From: Eubacterium sp. AB3007
Lineage (GTDB): Bacteria; Bacillota; Clostridia; Peptostreptococcales; Anaerovoracaceae
Length of the DNA: 64,000 nt
Assembly (NCBI RefSeq): GCF_000688015.1
Contig: NZ_JIAD01000001.1
Coordinates: 1,922,001 to 1,986,000 of the forward strand
Direction of reading: 5' to 3'
The notes beneath the pieces were generated by a model. It searched no databases. It saw nothing but the letters and a program-made list of their open reading frames with translations, and had not been told where the DNA came from. The position numbers were made by a program, and so were the translations under genes. Within the stretch, counting starts at the first letter, position 1. Each line of letters begins with the position of its first letter. Shown in pieces: positions 1 through 8,287 of this stretch.

Positions 1-1
1 A

Positions 2-2107
2 TTCGCTGACGACGCTGAATCGGTGCAGGCGACGGAGAACACCGACGTGCTGGTCACAAAGCTGAAGAGTAACGATCCTGCCAACACCTTGATCGTATCC
101 TCCATTCAGAAGATGAGCCGTGTCATGGAGGAAGGCGGCTACAAGGCGAAAGATATTGAGTTAATCAACCGGAAACGGATCGTGTTCATCATCGACGAAT
201 GCCATCGAGACACCTTCGGGGAGATGCTGATGAACATCAAGAACACCTTCCCGGGTGCCATGTTCTTCGGATTTACCGGCACGCCAATCCACGATGAAAA
301 CAAGAAGAAATTGAGTACCACGACAGACGTCTTCGGAAATGAACTCCACCGGTATTCCATCGCCGACGGCATCCGGGATAAGAACGTCCTTGGATTCGAT
401 CCTACCATGGTGATGACCTATAGAGATGTGGAACTGCGGGAGGCGGTGGCGCTAGAGAAGGCTAGGGCGAACAGTCTTACCGAAGTGCTGGAGGATCCTG
501 CCAAGAAGGAGATCTATTATAAATATATGGATCACACTCCCATGGCGGGACATAAGGGTGAGGACGGGAGGTATGTCCGTGGGATCGAAGACTTTGTCCA
601 AGCGGCGCAGTATGACCGTGAGGAACACCGGGAAGCTGTGGTAAAAGATATTCGTCAGAATTGGCAGCGGCTGAGCCGTGGAGGGTTGTTCCACGCGATC
701 TTTGCCACCAGCAGCATCCCCGAGGCGATCGAATACTACCGACTTATCAGAAAGAGGATCCCGCAGCTGAAGGTGACGGCTTTGTTCGATCCGAATATCG
801 ACAATAATCCCGGGGGTCTATTCAAAGAGGACGGTCTGGTGGATATCCTGAAGGATTATAACGAGGCTTACTGCGTGCACTATACGCTGCCCACCTATGC
901 GGCCTACAAAAAAGACGTTTCTCTGCGTCTGGCCCACAAAGCCCCCTATGCTGGGCTTGCCAATGATCCGGACAAACAGATCGACCTGCTGATCGTGGTG
1001 GATCAGATGCTCACAGGATTTGATTCCAGGTGGGTGAATACTTTGTATCTGGACAAACTCCTGCGTTACGAGGCACTGATCCAGGCGTTCTCCCGCACCA
1101 ACCGGCTGTTCGATCCGGCGGAGAAACCTTTCGGGATCATACGATATTACCGGAAACCTCACACCATGCACAGGAATATCGAGGATGCGTTCAGCCTGTA
1201 TTCCGGAGAGCGGCCCTACGGGATCTTTGTCAGCAAGCTAGGAGAGAACCTGAAGAAGATGAACGCCGTCTATGAGGACATTGCCTTCCTGTTCGAGTCG
1301 GAGGGGGTAGGAGATTTCGGGAAACTCCCGGACGATGTGGATGCCAGAGGACGGTTTGCCAGTCTGTTCAAGGCGTTCAACACATACCTGGAGTCCGCCG
1401 TGATACAGGGGTTCTCATGGAAGGACAGCACCTATTCCGTCGAAGGAGATGACGGGAAGACGGAGAAGATCAAGGTCGTTCCGGACGAGAAGACCTTCCT
1501 GACCCTCGCTCAGAGATACAAGGAGCTTTTCCCCGGGGGCGGTGATCCCGCTGGAGGCGGCGGGGATATCCCTTACGACATCGATCCGCATCTCACCGAG
1601 ATCAATACCGGTGCAATCGACCACAGCTATATGGAGTCCCGGTTTCGGAAATACCTGAAGGAACTTCAGGACGGTGTGGAAGAGACCAGAGCCCTGACCG
1701 AACTGCACAAGTCTTTCGCTGTACTGACTCAGGAACAGCAGAAATTTGCGAAGATCTTCCTGACGGATGTGCAGCAGGGGAACATCATGGTTGCCGAGGA
1801 TAAGACGTTCATGGACTACTGCAACCAGTACCAGGCAGAGGCTCATAACGACCGGATCCATCGGTTTGCAGAAGCCGTCGGCGTGGACGAAGATAGCTTG
1901 CGTGATTTCATGAATCTGGGAGTGACAGAGGACAATATCAATGTGTATGGGCGTTTCGACAACCTGAAGGCGACTGTGGACAAATCCACCGCTCAGAATT
2001 ATTTTGAGCGAGCAGAGGGCAAGCCGGTCAAGCCTTTCCGCGTCCCGGCCAAGGTGGACACGATCCTGCGGAAGTTCATCCTGAGCGGCGGGTTTGATGT
2101 GGATTGA
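2..2107 (+). CDS. hsdR: Type I restriction enzyme R subunit HsdR, 3' part
   Basis: The gene enters from before the window, so about 700 C-terminal residues are visible. HsdR is the motor and nuclease subunit of a type I restriction complex, which translocates DNA using ATP. The visible part starts inside the first helicase domain: the DECH box (IIDECH) is encoded near 190-205, followed by GFTGTP, and the second helicase domain carries DQMLTGFDS and QAFSRTNR near 1000-1110. The rest is the C-terminal region that normally contacts the other subunits. The nuclease and Walker A parts lie upstream of the window, and HsdM and HsdS are presumably there too. Family assignment is secure; the state of the missing half cannot be judged. 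Confidence 0.9.
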   Translation, partial: FADDAESVQATENTDVLVTKLKSNDPANTLIVSSIQKMSRVMEEGGYKAKDIELINRKRIVFIIDECHRDTFGEMLMNIKNTFPGAMFFGFTGTPIHDENKKKLSTTTDVFGNELHRYSIADGIRDKNVLGFDPTMVMTYRDVELREAVALEKARANSLTEVLEDPAKKEIYYKYMDHTPMAGHKGEDGRYVRGIEDFVQAAQYDREEHREAVVKDIRQNWQRLSRGGLFHAIFATSSIPEAIEYYRLIRKRIPQLKVTALFDPNIDNNPGGLFKEDGLVDILKDYNEAYCVHYTLPTYAAYKKDVSLRLAHKAPYAGLANDPDKQIDLLIVVDQMLTGFDSRWVNTLYLDKLLRYEALIQAFSRTNRLFDPAEKPFGIIRYYRKPHTMHRNIEDAFSLYSGERPYGIFVSKLGENLKKMNAVYEDIAFLFESEGVGDFGKLPDDVDARGRFASLFKAFNTYLESAVIQGFSWKDSTYSVEGDDGKTEKIKVVPDEKTFLTLAQRYKELFPGGGDPAGGGGDIPYDIDPHLTEINTGAIDHSYMESRFRKYLKELQDGVEETRALTELHKSFAVLTQEQQKFAKIFLTDVQQGNIMVAEDKTFMDYCNQYQAEAHNDRIHRFAEAVGVDEDSLRDFMNLGVTEDNINVYGRFDNLKATVDKSTAQNYFERAEGKPVKPFRVPAKVDTILRKFILSGGFDVD

Positions 2108-2194
2108 ATCAGAGGAAGGCCGAAGGAACGTTCACATCCCTGCTACATACACCGCCCCGTTTGTGATATAATGATCATATATATGGAGGTTGCG

Positions 2195-3172
2195 ATGACA
2201 AAGGATCAGGTGCTGGCCATTCTGGCCAGGGAGAAGGAGTTTGTGTCCGGGGAGCGGATCAGTGAGCAGATCGGCGTGACCCGGGCGGCGGTAAGCGGTG
2301 CAGTGAAGGCGCTGCGGAAGGACGGATATGAGATCACATCGGTGACCAACCGGGGTTACCGGCTGGAGTCCGGACCGGATCATCTGACGGCGGGGAGCAT
2401 CGGGGCGTTTCTGCCGGAGGCGCGGATGGGATCCGTGCTGGTGATGGAGCAGGTGGACTCCACCAACAAGAAGCTCAGGGAACTGTCCTACGAGGGGGCA
2501 CCGGATGGACAGGTGGTCATCGCGGATGCACAGACCGGAGGGCGGGGACGCCGGGGACGGTCGTTTTACTCGCCGGAGGGGAAAGGCATCTATATGTCCT
2601 ACCTTTTGAGGCCGGATACGGCGCCGGCGGAGACGGTTTCGCTCACCGCGTGGACGGCGGTGGCCGTGGCGCGGGCCATGGAGAAGGTGTCGGGCCGCGC
2701 CCCTTCCATCAAATGGGTGAATGACCTGCTTCTGAATGGAGGCAAGATATGCGGTATCCTGACGGAACTGTCAGTGGAGAGCGAGACGGGGATGGTGGAC
2801 AGCATCATCATTGGCATCGGGGTCAACGTCAACCAGGAACAGGAGGAGTTTCCAGAGGAGATCCAGGAGATCGCCACGTCCATGGCGGCAGCGCTGGGGC
2901 ACCCGGTATCCCGGGCGGCGCTGGGCGCGGCCATGGTGGCGGAACTGGACCGGATGCGGGCGGAATGGCCGGCTGCCCGGGCAGACTATCTGGAGGCCTA
3001 CAGGCAGCTGGACATCACGGCGGGGAGCGACGTGATGGTGCTGGCGGCCGATGGGGCAAGGTCCGCGAAGGCTTTGTGCATCAACGAGGATTTCTCACTG
3101 GAGGTGGAGTACCCGGATGGACGGAAAGAGGCTTTGTCCAGCGGAGAAGTGTCCCTGCGGATCTGCCGCTGA
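2195..3172 (+). CDS. birA: Biotin operon repressor / biotin-protein ligase BirA
   Basis: Bifunctional protein of 325 residues that attaches biotin to carboxylase carrier proteins and can repress biotin genes. An N-terminal winged helix (about residues 1-65, ISEQIGVTRAAVSGAVKALRKDGYEI) is followed by the ligase domain with the biotinyl-adenylate loop GRGRRGRSF (about 116-124) and KWVNDLLL (about 172). The C-terminal 50 residues match the small SH3-like domain. I chose ATG 2195 because TGGAGGT lies 5 nt upstream; an in-frame upstream start has no ribosome site. A TATAAT element sits at 2167-2172, with no clear -35. No biotin synthesis gene is next to it. Confidence 0.93.
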   Translation: MTKDQVLAILAREKEFVSGERISEQIGVTRAAVSGAVKALRKDGYEITSVTNRGYRLESGPDHLTAGSIGAFLPEARMGSVLVMEQVDSTNKKLRELSYEGAPDGQVVIADAQTGGRGRRGRSFYSPEGKGIYMSYLLRPDTAPAETVSLTAWTAVAVARAMEKVSGRAPSIKWVNDLLLNGGKICGILTELSVESETGMVDSIIIGIGVNVNQEQEEFPEEIQEIATSMAAALGHPVSRAALGAAMVAELDRMRAEWPAARADYLEAYRQLDITAGSDVMVLAADGARSAKALCINEDFSLEVEYPDGRKEALSSGEVSLRICR

Positions 3173-3180
3173 TCGGCGAT

Positions 3181-3199
3181 TGACCCAAAAGTGGGTCGA
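3181..3199. repeat. Small inverted repeat GACCC-N6-GGGTC, copy 1
   Basis: TGACCCAAAAGTGGGTCGA lies just after birA. A nearly identical 19-mer (17 of 19 bases) occurs at 4769-4787, and an extra half-site GGGTCAAAAC lies at about 3226. The two copies bracket the small-protein pair and thrH. It could be a regulator site or a small dispersed repeat; the function is unknown. Confidence 0.45.
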
Positions 3200-3347
3200 A
3201 CATCCCTTGGGGGCGAACCAAATATGGGTCAAAACACACAAAGTTCGTAGAGCGCACAGGTGGCGGCAGAGAGAAAAGAACGAGATGATAAAATTTTTTC
3301 GTTGGAATTCCAATGCTCGCATAATTTGTTTTAGGGAATACGGAAAG

Positions 3348-3376
3348 TTGGCACAGTTCATGCTTTATTATATTGT
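3348..3376 (+). promoter_or_regulatory. Probable sigma-A promoter of the small-protein gene
   Basis: TTGGCA (3348-3353), a 17-nt spacer and TATTGT (3371-3376) lie about 45 nt upstream of the ATG at 3421, followed by a strong AAGGAGG site. The preceding 170 bases hold no other gene. Confidence 0.5.
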
Positions 3377-3420
3377 GAAAACAACGAAATTACTTTTTAC
3401 AATATAAGGAGGATATAGAT

Positions 3421-3624
3421 ATGACCGAGATGAACAGAGTATTCGCAAACGTAGCCAACCTGATGAACAGCGCAGATGCTTCCGTAAGACGTGATGTGAT
3501 CGTGAACACCATGGCTTCTGAGCTGAAGGGCGTGTCCAGAGAGGACATCAAGGCCTATGTCAACGGCCAGCTGGAGTCCAGAGATCGCGCTGTATCCGAC
3601 TATGACTTTGGCGTAATGATGTAG
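3421..3624 (+). CDS. Small soluble protein with C-terminal DRAxSDY motif (A)
   Basis: A 67-residue acidic helical protein that I do not recognise. It has no signal peptide or membrane segment. A near-perfect ribosome site (AAGGAGGATATAGAT before ATG) and the use of favoured codons suggest strong expression. Its C-terminus, EDIKAYVNGQLESRDRAVSDY, aligns with that of the next gene (EEITEFILQHLKEEDRALSDY), so the two look like diverged paralogues encoded in tandem. The function cannot be inferred from the sequence. Confidence 0.75.
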   Translation: MTEMNRVFANVANLMNSADASVRRDVIVNTMASELKGVSREDIKAYVNGQLESRDRAVSDYDFGVMM

Positions 3625-3749
3625 TCACCGGCACAAAGCCTTGGGACCTGGGTGCGCGGCCCCCGGAAATGACCGCGAAAACCTGTCAGTCAGAGCGCAT
3701 TCGGCGCCTGAAATAAATGGAATGATGAATCAACAAGGAGGGTATCACA

Positions 3750-3989
3750 ATGGAAAAGAAAGAAATTCTGCAGAAGGCATACGATGAGGCTGGAAACAAC
3801 ATGGCAGTGGCCGCTCTGGGAAGAGAAGAGGCTGTCTACGTCATGAGGCTGATCATGAAGAACATCGCCGAGCATGAGCACGCTCAGATCACCGATGAGG
3901 AGATCACTGAGTTCATTCTGCAGCACCTGAAGGAAGAGGACAGAGCGCTGAGCGACTACTTCGTAGACAGCAAGCTGTATCGTTTCTAA
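3750..3989 (+). CDS. Small soluble protein with C-terminal DRAxSDY motif (B)
   Basis: A 79-residue protein, mainly charged helices, with no membrane segment. It shares the ending E-I-x(2)-Y/F-x(4)-L-x(3)-DRA-x-SDY with the protein encoded 126 bp upstream. CAAGGAGGG lies 8 nt before the ATG. The 125-bp spacer holds one copy of the dispersed word GCACAAAGCC (3631-3640). The gene is followed by a hairpin and T-rich tract. Probably co-transcribed with the first small gene; function unknown. Confidence 0.78.
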   Translation: MEKKEILQKAYDEAGNNMAVAALGREEAVYVMRLIMKNIAEHEHAQITDEEITEFILQHLKEEDRALSDYFVDSKLYRF

Positions 3990-4020
3990 GGGGAAGACTC
4001 CATACTAACTACGCTAAAGG

Positions 4021-4065
4021 CCTGGTTCCGGATCCATCATTTCCGGGGCCGGGTTCTTTCTTTTT
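4021..4065 (+). terminator. Rho-independent terminator after small-protein pair
   Basis: CCTGGTTCCGG (4021-4031) can pair, with G-U pairs, with CCGGGGCCGGG (4043-4053). The tract TTCTTTCTTTTT follows. Confidence 0.6.
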
Positions 4066-4067
4066 GC

Positions 4068-4096
4068 TTGACAGAAAAGTGTTTAGAAAGTAGAGT
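4068..4096 (+). promoter_or_regulatory. Sigma-A promoter of thrH
   Basis: Consensus TTGACA (4068-4073), 17-nt spacer and TAGAGT (4091-4096), 36 nt upstream of the thrH ATG and directly after the preceding terminator. Confidence 0.6.
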
Positions 4097-4131
4097 AAAG
4101 GGGAAGATAACTAGAAAGGCGGATTTTGATC

Positions 4132-4731
4132 ATGAATATCGTTTGTTTAGACATGGAAGGCGTTCTGGTACCGGAGATCTGGATCAACTTCGCTGAGGTC
4201 AGTGGGATCCCGGAGCTGAAGATCACCACCAGGGAGGAGCCGGACTACGATAAGCTTATGCGCTATCGGCTGAAGATCCTGAAGGAGCACGGTCTGGGTC
4301 TGACGGAGATCCAGGAGGTGATCGGCAAGATCGACCCGATCCCGGGCGCGAAGGAGTTTCTGGACGAGCTTCGGACCATTACTCAGGTAATCGTGCTGAG
4401 CGATACTTTTGAACAGTTCGCGGCCCCGCTGATGCGGAAACTGAACTGGCCCATGCTGATGTGTAACACCCTGGAGGTGGCGCCGGACGGCGAGATCGTG
4501 GACTTCCATATGCGCTGCGATCACTCCAAGCTCACCACGGTGAAGGGACTGCAGGCCATCGGCTACGACACCATTGCCAGCGGAGACAGCCACAACGATC
4601 TGGAGATGATCCAGGCCAGCAAGGCAGGCTTCCTATTCAAGAGCACGGAGCAGATCAAGCAAGACTATCCGCAGATCCCGGCGTACGAGGAGTACGACGA
4701 GTTGCTGGCAGCCATCAAGGCTGCGCTTTAG
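4132..4731 (+). CDS. thrH: ThrH-type phosphoserine phosphatase / homoserine phosphotransferase
   Basis: A 199-residue HAD-superfamily enzyme. The ThrH family, known mainly from Pseudomonas, dephosphorylates phosphoserine and can move the phosphate to homoserine. Motif I is CLDMEGVLVPE (nucleophile Asp7; Glu where other HAD enzymes have Asp, as in ThrH). Motif II is VLSDTFEQF and motif IV is SGDSHNDLEM (about 149-158). ATG 4132 was preferred to the upstream in-frame TTG because AAGGCGG lies suitably upstream. The gene has its own promoter and stands alone, but a homoserine dehydrogenase is encoded at 25512-26534. Confidence 0.88.
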   Translation: MNIVCLDMEGVLVPEIWINFAEVSGIPELKITTREEPDYDKLMRYRLKILKEHGLGLTEIQEVIGKIDPIPGAKEFLDELRTITQVIVLSDTFEQFAAPLMRKLNWPMLMCNTLEVAPDGEIVDFHMRCDHSKLTTVKGLQAIGYDTIASGDSHNDLEMIQASKAGFLFKSTEQIKQDYPQIPAYEEYDELLAAIKAAL

Positions 4732-4768
4732 AACCGTTATCGTTTGGAATCGCAGGGCTTTGTGCGTG

Positions 4769-4787
4769 TGACCCGAAAATGGGTCGA
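4769..4787. repeat. Small inverted repeat GACCC-N6-GGGTC, copy 2
   Basis: TGACCCGAAAATGGGTCGA, 17 of 19 bases identical to the element at 3181-3199, lies 35 nt before the rubrerythrin start. A copy of the dispersed word (CAGGGCTTTGTGC, 4753-4765) is immediately upstream. Confidence 0.45.
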
Positions 4788-4821
4788 GGCAGAGGGCCGG
4801 CGTAGAAAGTGAGGAATCGAA

Positions 4822-5355
4822 ATGAAATACGCAGGTACACAGACAGAGAAGAACCTTTGGGAGGCGTTCGCCGGAGAATCCCAGGCGAGAAACAAGTACA
4901 CCTACTTTGCGTCCAAGGCCAAGAAGGAAGGGTTTGAGCAGATCGCAGCTCTGTTCCAGAAGACAGCAGATAACGAGAAGGAACACGCCAAGCTGTGGTT
5001 CAAGGAACTGGAAGGCATCGGTGATACCGCGGCTAACCTGGAAGCTGCTGCAGAGGGTGAGAACTACGAGTGGACAGACATGTACAAGGAATTCGCGGAG
5101 ACCGCCGAGAAGGAAGGGTTCCCTGAGCTGGCTCAGAAGTTCCGCCTGGTCGGTGAGATCGAGAAGCATCATGAGGAGAGATATCGTGCTCTGCTGCACA
5201 ACGTAGAGGCGCAGGAGGTCTTCAAGAAGAGCGAGGTCAAGGTCTGGGAGTGCAGAAACTGCGGTCACATCGTGGTTGGCACCGAGGCGCCGGAGGTATG
5301 TCCGACATGCGCTCATCCGCAGAGCTACTTTGAGGTGCATTTGGAGAATTATTAA
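4822..5355 (+). CDS. rbr: Rubrerythrin
   Basis: A 177-residue non-haem iron peroxidase that removes hydrogen peroxide in anaerobes, with electrons from rubredoxin or NADH-linked partners. The N-terminal ferritin-like four-helix domain carries the diiron ligands ([11 protein letters not shown] near 17-27, [10 protein letters not shown] near 50-60, [10 protein letters not shown] near 112-121). The C-terminal rubredoxin-like domain has C144-x2-C147 and C160-x2-C163. Length and order are those of the family. The likely partner in oxygen defence, desulfoferrodoxin, is encoded at 61302-61679. Confidence 0.95.
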   Translation: MKYAGTQTEKNLWEAFAGESQARNKYTYFASKAKKEGFEQIAALFQKTADNEKEHAKLWFKELEGIGDTAANLEAAAEGENYEWTDMYKEFAETAEKEGFPELAQKFRLVGEIEKHHEERYRALLHNVEAQEVFKKSEVKVWECRNCGHIVVGTEAPEVCPTCAHPQSYFEVHLENY

Positions 5356-5365
5356 TAGAGAGAGT

Positions 5366-5410
5366 GGTGGGAGTCTGCTGCATCGTTGGCGGGGCTCCCG
5401 CCTTTTTTTT
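5366..5410 (+). terminator. Terminator after rubrerythrin
   Basis: GGTGGGAG (5366-5373) pairs with CTCCCGCC (5395-5402), followed by eight T. The dispersed word in full form, GCACAAAGCCCTG, starts at 5411 directly after the T-run. Confidence 0.7.
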
Positions 5411-5425
5411 GCACAAAGCCCTGGG

Positions 5426-6328
5426 TCAGGAGCACTTCCGCTGGGCGTAGTTCATCACGACGATGGAGCAGAGGACCAGGGCGATGCCGGTCAGCTTGCC
5501 GGTGCCGACGGTCTGTCCGAAGGCGGCGAGCCCGATGAGGGCGGCCACCACCGTCTCCACGGAGGCCAGCACGGGGATGCGGGAGGTCTCTGTGATGCGG
5601 CTGATCCCGGCGTAGTAGAAGCAGTATGCTGCGGCTGTGGAGAAGAGGGCGAGTCCGATGACCAGGGCGATGGTGGCAGGTGCAGTGGGCAGCGCCTGGC
5701 CCCGGAAAGGGCGCACCAGGAGAAAGAGGAAAAGTGCCCCGAACAAAAGGCCGTAGAAAGCGGCGGTAAGGGGATCTTCCTTGTCTGCGCCAATGCGGGA
5801 AAGGATGGGAAGGAGGGCGTAGGTGAACCCAGCCAGGAGCCCCATGACCAGCCCGAATCCGGAGATATGGATTTCCGTGAGGTCGCCGCCGGTGACGGTG
5901 AGGATACAGCCGGCGATGTTAAGCAGGATGGCGATGAGCTTGTTTGGGGTCAGCGCCTCCCGGTAGAGCAGGCGGGAGAGCAACGCAACATAGACGGGAG
6001 ATGTGTACAGAAAAACAGCGCCCGTCGCCATGCCGCATAGCTCGATGGTGTACATGTAACAGATGTTGAAGAAGGCCTGGGAGAACAGGCCGACCAGAAT
6101 GCAGGAGAAGAGTCCCCTCTTGCTGATCCGAAAGGCGGAAAGGCCCCGCCCCCGCAGTAGGAGCATGGGAGCCAGAAAGAGGGCTGCAAACAGGACCCGA
6201 GCCAAAGCGACCAGCTGCGCGCTCATGCCTGACTCAGCCAGCAACGTGGAAAAGAATCCGATGGTGCCCCACAGCGAGCCCGCCGCGAGGACGAGAAGAT
6301 AGCCTCGGGTCTGTGTGCTGTTTTGCAT
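5426..6328 (-). CDS. EamA/DMT-family transporter
   Basis: A 300-residue integral membrane protein with about ten hydrophobic helices and the duplicated EamA layout (first helix LVLAAGSLWGTIGFFSTLLA). Family members export or import small metabolites such as amino acids or nucleosides; the substrate cannot be told. The start at 6328 follows AGGAGG and overlaps the stop of the upstream minus-strand gene by one base (TGATG), so the two are translationally coupled. Confidence 0.85.
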   Translation of the reverse strand: MQNSTQTRGYLLVLAAGSLWGTIGFFSTLLAESGMSAQLVALARVLFAALFLAPMLLLRGRGLSAFRISKRGLFSCILVGLFSQAFFNICYMYTIELCGMATGAVFLYTSPVYVALLSRLLYREALTPNKLIAILLNIAGCILTVTGGDLTEIHISGFGLVMGLLAGFTYALLPILSRIGADKEDPLTAAFYGLLFGALFLFLLVRPFRGQALPTAPATIALVIGLALFSTAAAYCFYYAGISRITETSRIPVLASVETVVAALIGLAAFGQTVGTGKLTGIALVLCSIVVMNYAQRKCS

Positions 6329-7233
6329 CAATACCTCCTGGTCTTCACCTTCTTCAGGTGCTTGATCTCCTTGTCGATCTGCTTCTGGGTCAGGTCGTGG
6401 ACCAGGGCCAGGAGCATTTTTTTCTTGTTTTCGTTCTTATACTTGTGGCAGTGTTTCACCAGGATGGACTGAAGGGCTTCCACCTCCTCCTCTGATTCGG
6501 CGCCGGCATCCCACAGGTCCTGGGCGGTGACCTCCAGATCCTCCGCATCCAGCACGTAGCCGTGCTTGATCATGGAGTCCACAAAGCTATAGCTTTCCAG
6601 AGGCTTCAGTTCCCGCATCTTGCCCAGCTTCCAGGCGTACTGGGCGTAGTCGTTCATATCGAAGTAAAAGTCCTTGCCGAACCTTCCCACGAACTCCTCC
6701 AGGCTCTTCTGATTCCGAAGCCGGATGAACTCCATGTAGAAATAGATCAGATTGCAGATCCAGTCCACCGCCTCTTCGGTGAAGTTGGCGTCCCGGAGCG
6801 TCACCTCTGTGGCGTAGGGATCGAAGGAGAACATCAGCATGGCAAGACGGAAGCCCACATCATCCCGCCGGATGTTCAGGGCATCGAAATTGTCGATGAT
6901 GTTGTAGAAGGTCTTCTTGTCCATGAGCTTGCGGATGGGGAAGCACTTGGGCAGGCAGAAGGCCATGAACCCGGTGCGCTGCAGCGCCTGCAGCGCGGCT
7001 GAGGGGGCCGGCTCCTCCAGCACCCGCAGTACCTCGTCCATGCGGTCGGGGGCGCTGATCTGGGGCCAATGCTCCTCCTGGGTCATCCAGTGCTCAAAGT
7101 CTTTTTTCTTTACGTCGCCCCGGGCGATGACGTCTGTGATCAGTACGTGCATCATCTCCCCGGGTGTAAGTGTCTGGAAATAGTCTGAATCCTTCAGCGC
7201 CTTGCTGAGGGCTTTCTCTGTCATTTCGATCAT
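6328..7233 (-). CDS. Unrecognised 301-residue cytoplasmic protein
   Basis: A charged, helix-rich protein with no signal peptide or membrane segment and a very basic C-terminal tail (KQIDKEIKHLKKVKTRRY). The middle (FYNIIDNFDALNIRRDDVGFRLAMLMFSF) faintly recalls the helical C-terminal domains of CCA-adding/poly(A)-polymerase-like proteins, but no nucleotidyltransferase motif is present, so I give no function. The ATG at 7233 has GGAGG 9 nt upstream. It is the first gene of a two-gene unit with the EamA transporter. Confidence 0.7.
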   Translation of the reverse strand: MIEMTEKALSKALKDSDYFQTLTPGEMMHVLITDVIARGDVKKKDFEHWMTQEEHWPQISAPDRMDEVLRVLEEPAPSAALQALQRTGFMAFCLPKCFPIRKLMDKKTFYNIIDNFDALNIRRDDVGFRLAMLMFSFDPYATEVTLRDANFTEEAVDWICNLIYFYMEFIRLRNQKSLEEFVGRFGKDFYFDMNDYAQYAWKLGKMRELKPLESYSFVDSMIKHGYVLDAEDLEVTAQDLWDAGAESEEEVEALQSILVKHCHKYKNENKKKMLLALVHDLTQKQIDKEIKHLKKVKTRRY

Positions 7234-7348
7234 TGGGTTCCTCCGTTGATTTTCTACCCTGTATTATACCATTTTTCGACAGGAAAGCCAATAGGGGGGC
7301 CCATATCACTCCTGCCTGGGGCGAGCGTTAGTACAACGTTAGTATGCG

Positions 7349-7370
7349 TCTGTTAGAATATTCTAACAGA
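7349..7370. promoter_or_regulatory. Perfect 22-bp palindrome, candidate operator
   Basis: Half-site TCTGTTAGAAT followed exactly by its reverse complement. It lies 25 nt before the small membrane-protein gene and just after a direct repeat CGTTAGTA (twice within 7328-7345). The AT-rich centre and lack of a T-run argue for a protein-binding site rather than a terminator. The regulator is unknown. Confidence 0.5.
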
Positions 7371-7394
7371 GATTTCTTTTGTAGGGGGGATTGT

Positions 7395-7634
7395 ATGAAA
7401 GAAGATTTCAAGACAGGAAGGGAGACACTTACGATAGTTTTCGGTTTAGCATTATTGCCGTGCTATCTGTATAGCATATTTGGAGGCTCGGCAACTGGCC
7501 GGGAGTTCGCCGATGGAATGGTGAAACTTGCGGTAGCAAACTTCTTTGTCAAAGGAATAATCGCATCTGTTGTAAGATTTCGCAGGTTTAAAAAATACAG
7601 AGAAGAAAGGAACGATGGAACTGCATCTCTATAG
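7395..7634 (+). CDS. Small membrane protein, unknown function
   Basis: A 79-residue protein with two hydrophobic stretches (TIVFGLALLPCYLYSIFGG and MVKLAVANFFVKGIIASVV) and a basic tail. I chose ATG 7395 because GGGGGGA lies just upstream; the longer reading from 7344 would run through the palindrome at 7349-7370. No family recognised. It has lower GC than its neighbours, as does the following 300 bp. Confidence 0.55.
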   Translation: MKEDFKTGRETLTIVFGLALLPCYLYSIFGGSATGREFADGMVKLAVANFFVKGIIASVVRFRRFKKYREERNDGTASL

Positions 7635-7703
7635 ATTGGCTCGCGTATGGAGTCTTTGAAATCACCGCGAATTGATCTCGGTGTATAACGAGGGAGTTGT
7701 CTC

Positions 7704-7950
7704 AGAATAGAGGAAGTTCTTTTCCTTCATCTTTTTCCTTGGAAAACTGCAATTCTCAAATTGTGAAGGAAGCGTCGAAAAAATTCCTTGAACCAGATCA
7801 TCTCGGGGAATCCGAAGGAATCCGCCTGAAGGAAAATACCAGATCCTGTCATTTCCCTTCCTTAGAAAAGCAGATCCGTAGGTAATCCCAAGGAAGTTTT
7901 TTAAGGCATTCCTTCAGAACGAGCCAATCCTTGATTATTAAGGAATTCGA
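7704..7950. other. Gene-free stretch dense in AAGGAA/TTCCTT
   Basis: About ten copies of AAGGAA or its complement TTCCTT occur within some 250 bp, in both orientations and often next to GAATCC or AGATCC. The copies can pair with one another in many ways. No credible reading frame covers it. It lies between a small membrane-protein gene and a lipoprotein fragment and may be the remains of a repeat element. Confidence 0.45.
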
Positions 7951-8287
7951 ACGGTGGAATCCAACTCCAGTCGGGACGTCACTGCTGGCTGCCCTGTGTT
8001 TGTCTGGATGCAGCAGCAGTTCTGTCTCCAAAGATAGTGACATAAAGAAATACGAATGCACCAGAGTTGTTTTGCCGGAAGGCATAGATCGCATTGAGGA
8101 CATGCTGTTTGCTGGCGACACAATCTTTGTTGCTGCAGTCACCGCCGGGAAGAAGAACTCCAAAGCGGTGAGACTCTACCGGGGAAAAGCACCTGGAGTG
8201 GACTGGGAGCAGGTGTTCGAGAAAAAGTATCCAGACAGACAAGAGAGCAAGGGGGGAGGACAAAGGCTCTGGGCGCGGAGCAGATAG
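7931..8287 (+). pseudogene. Lipoprotein gene fragment
   Basis: The reading frame (118 codons) contains a lipobox, LLAALCLSGCSSSS, followed by a segment like the start of a beta-propeller-type lipoprotein (DRIEDMLFAGDTIFVAAV). The only start is a TTG with no ribosome site, the signal peptide lacks its usual basic N-terminus, and the C-terminus degenerates into low-complexity sequence. I read it as a truncated, decayed gene. Bases 8288-8368 hold nothing further. Confidence 0.45.

Noticed and set aside
5276..6040. 254-codon plus-strand frame running out of the rubrerythrin end
   Set aside because: It starts inside rubrerythrin, crosses its terminator and runs opposite the EamA gene, with no homology signal.
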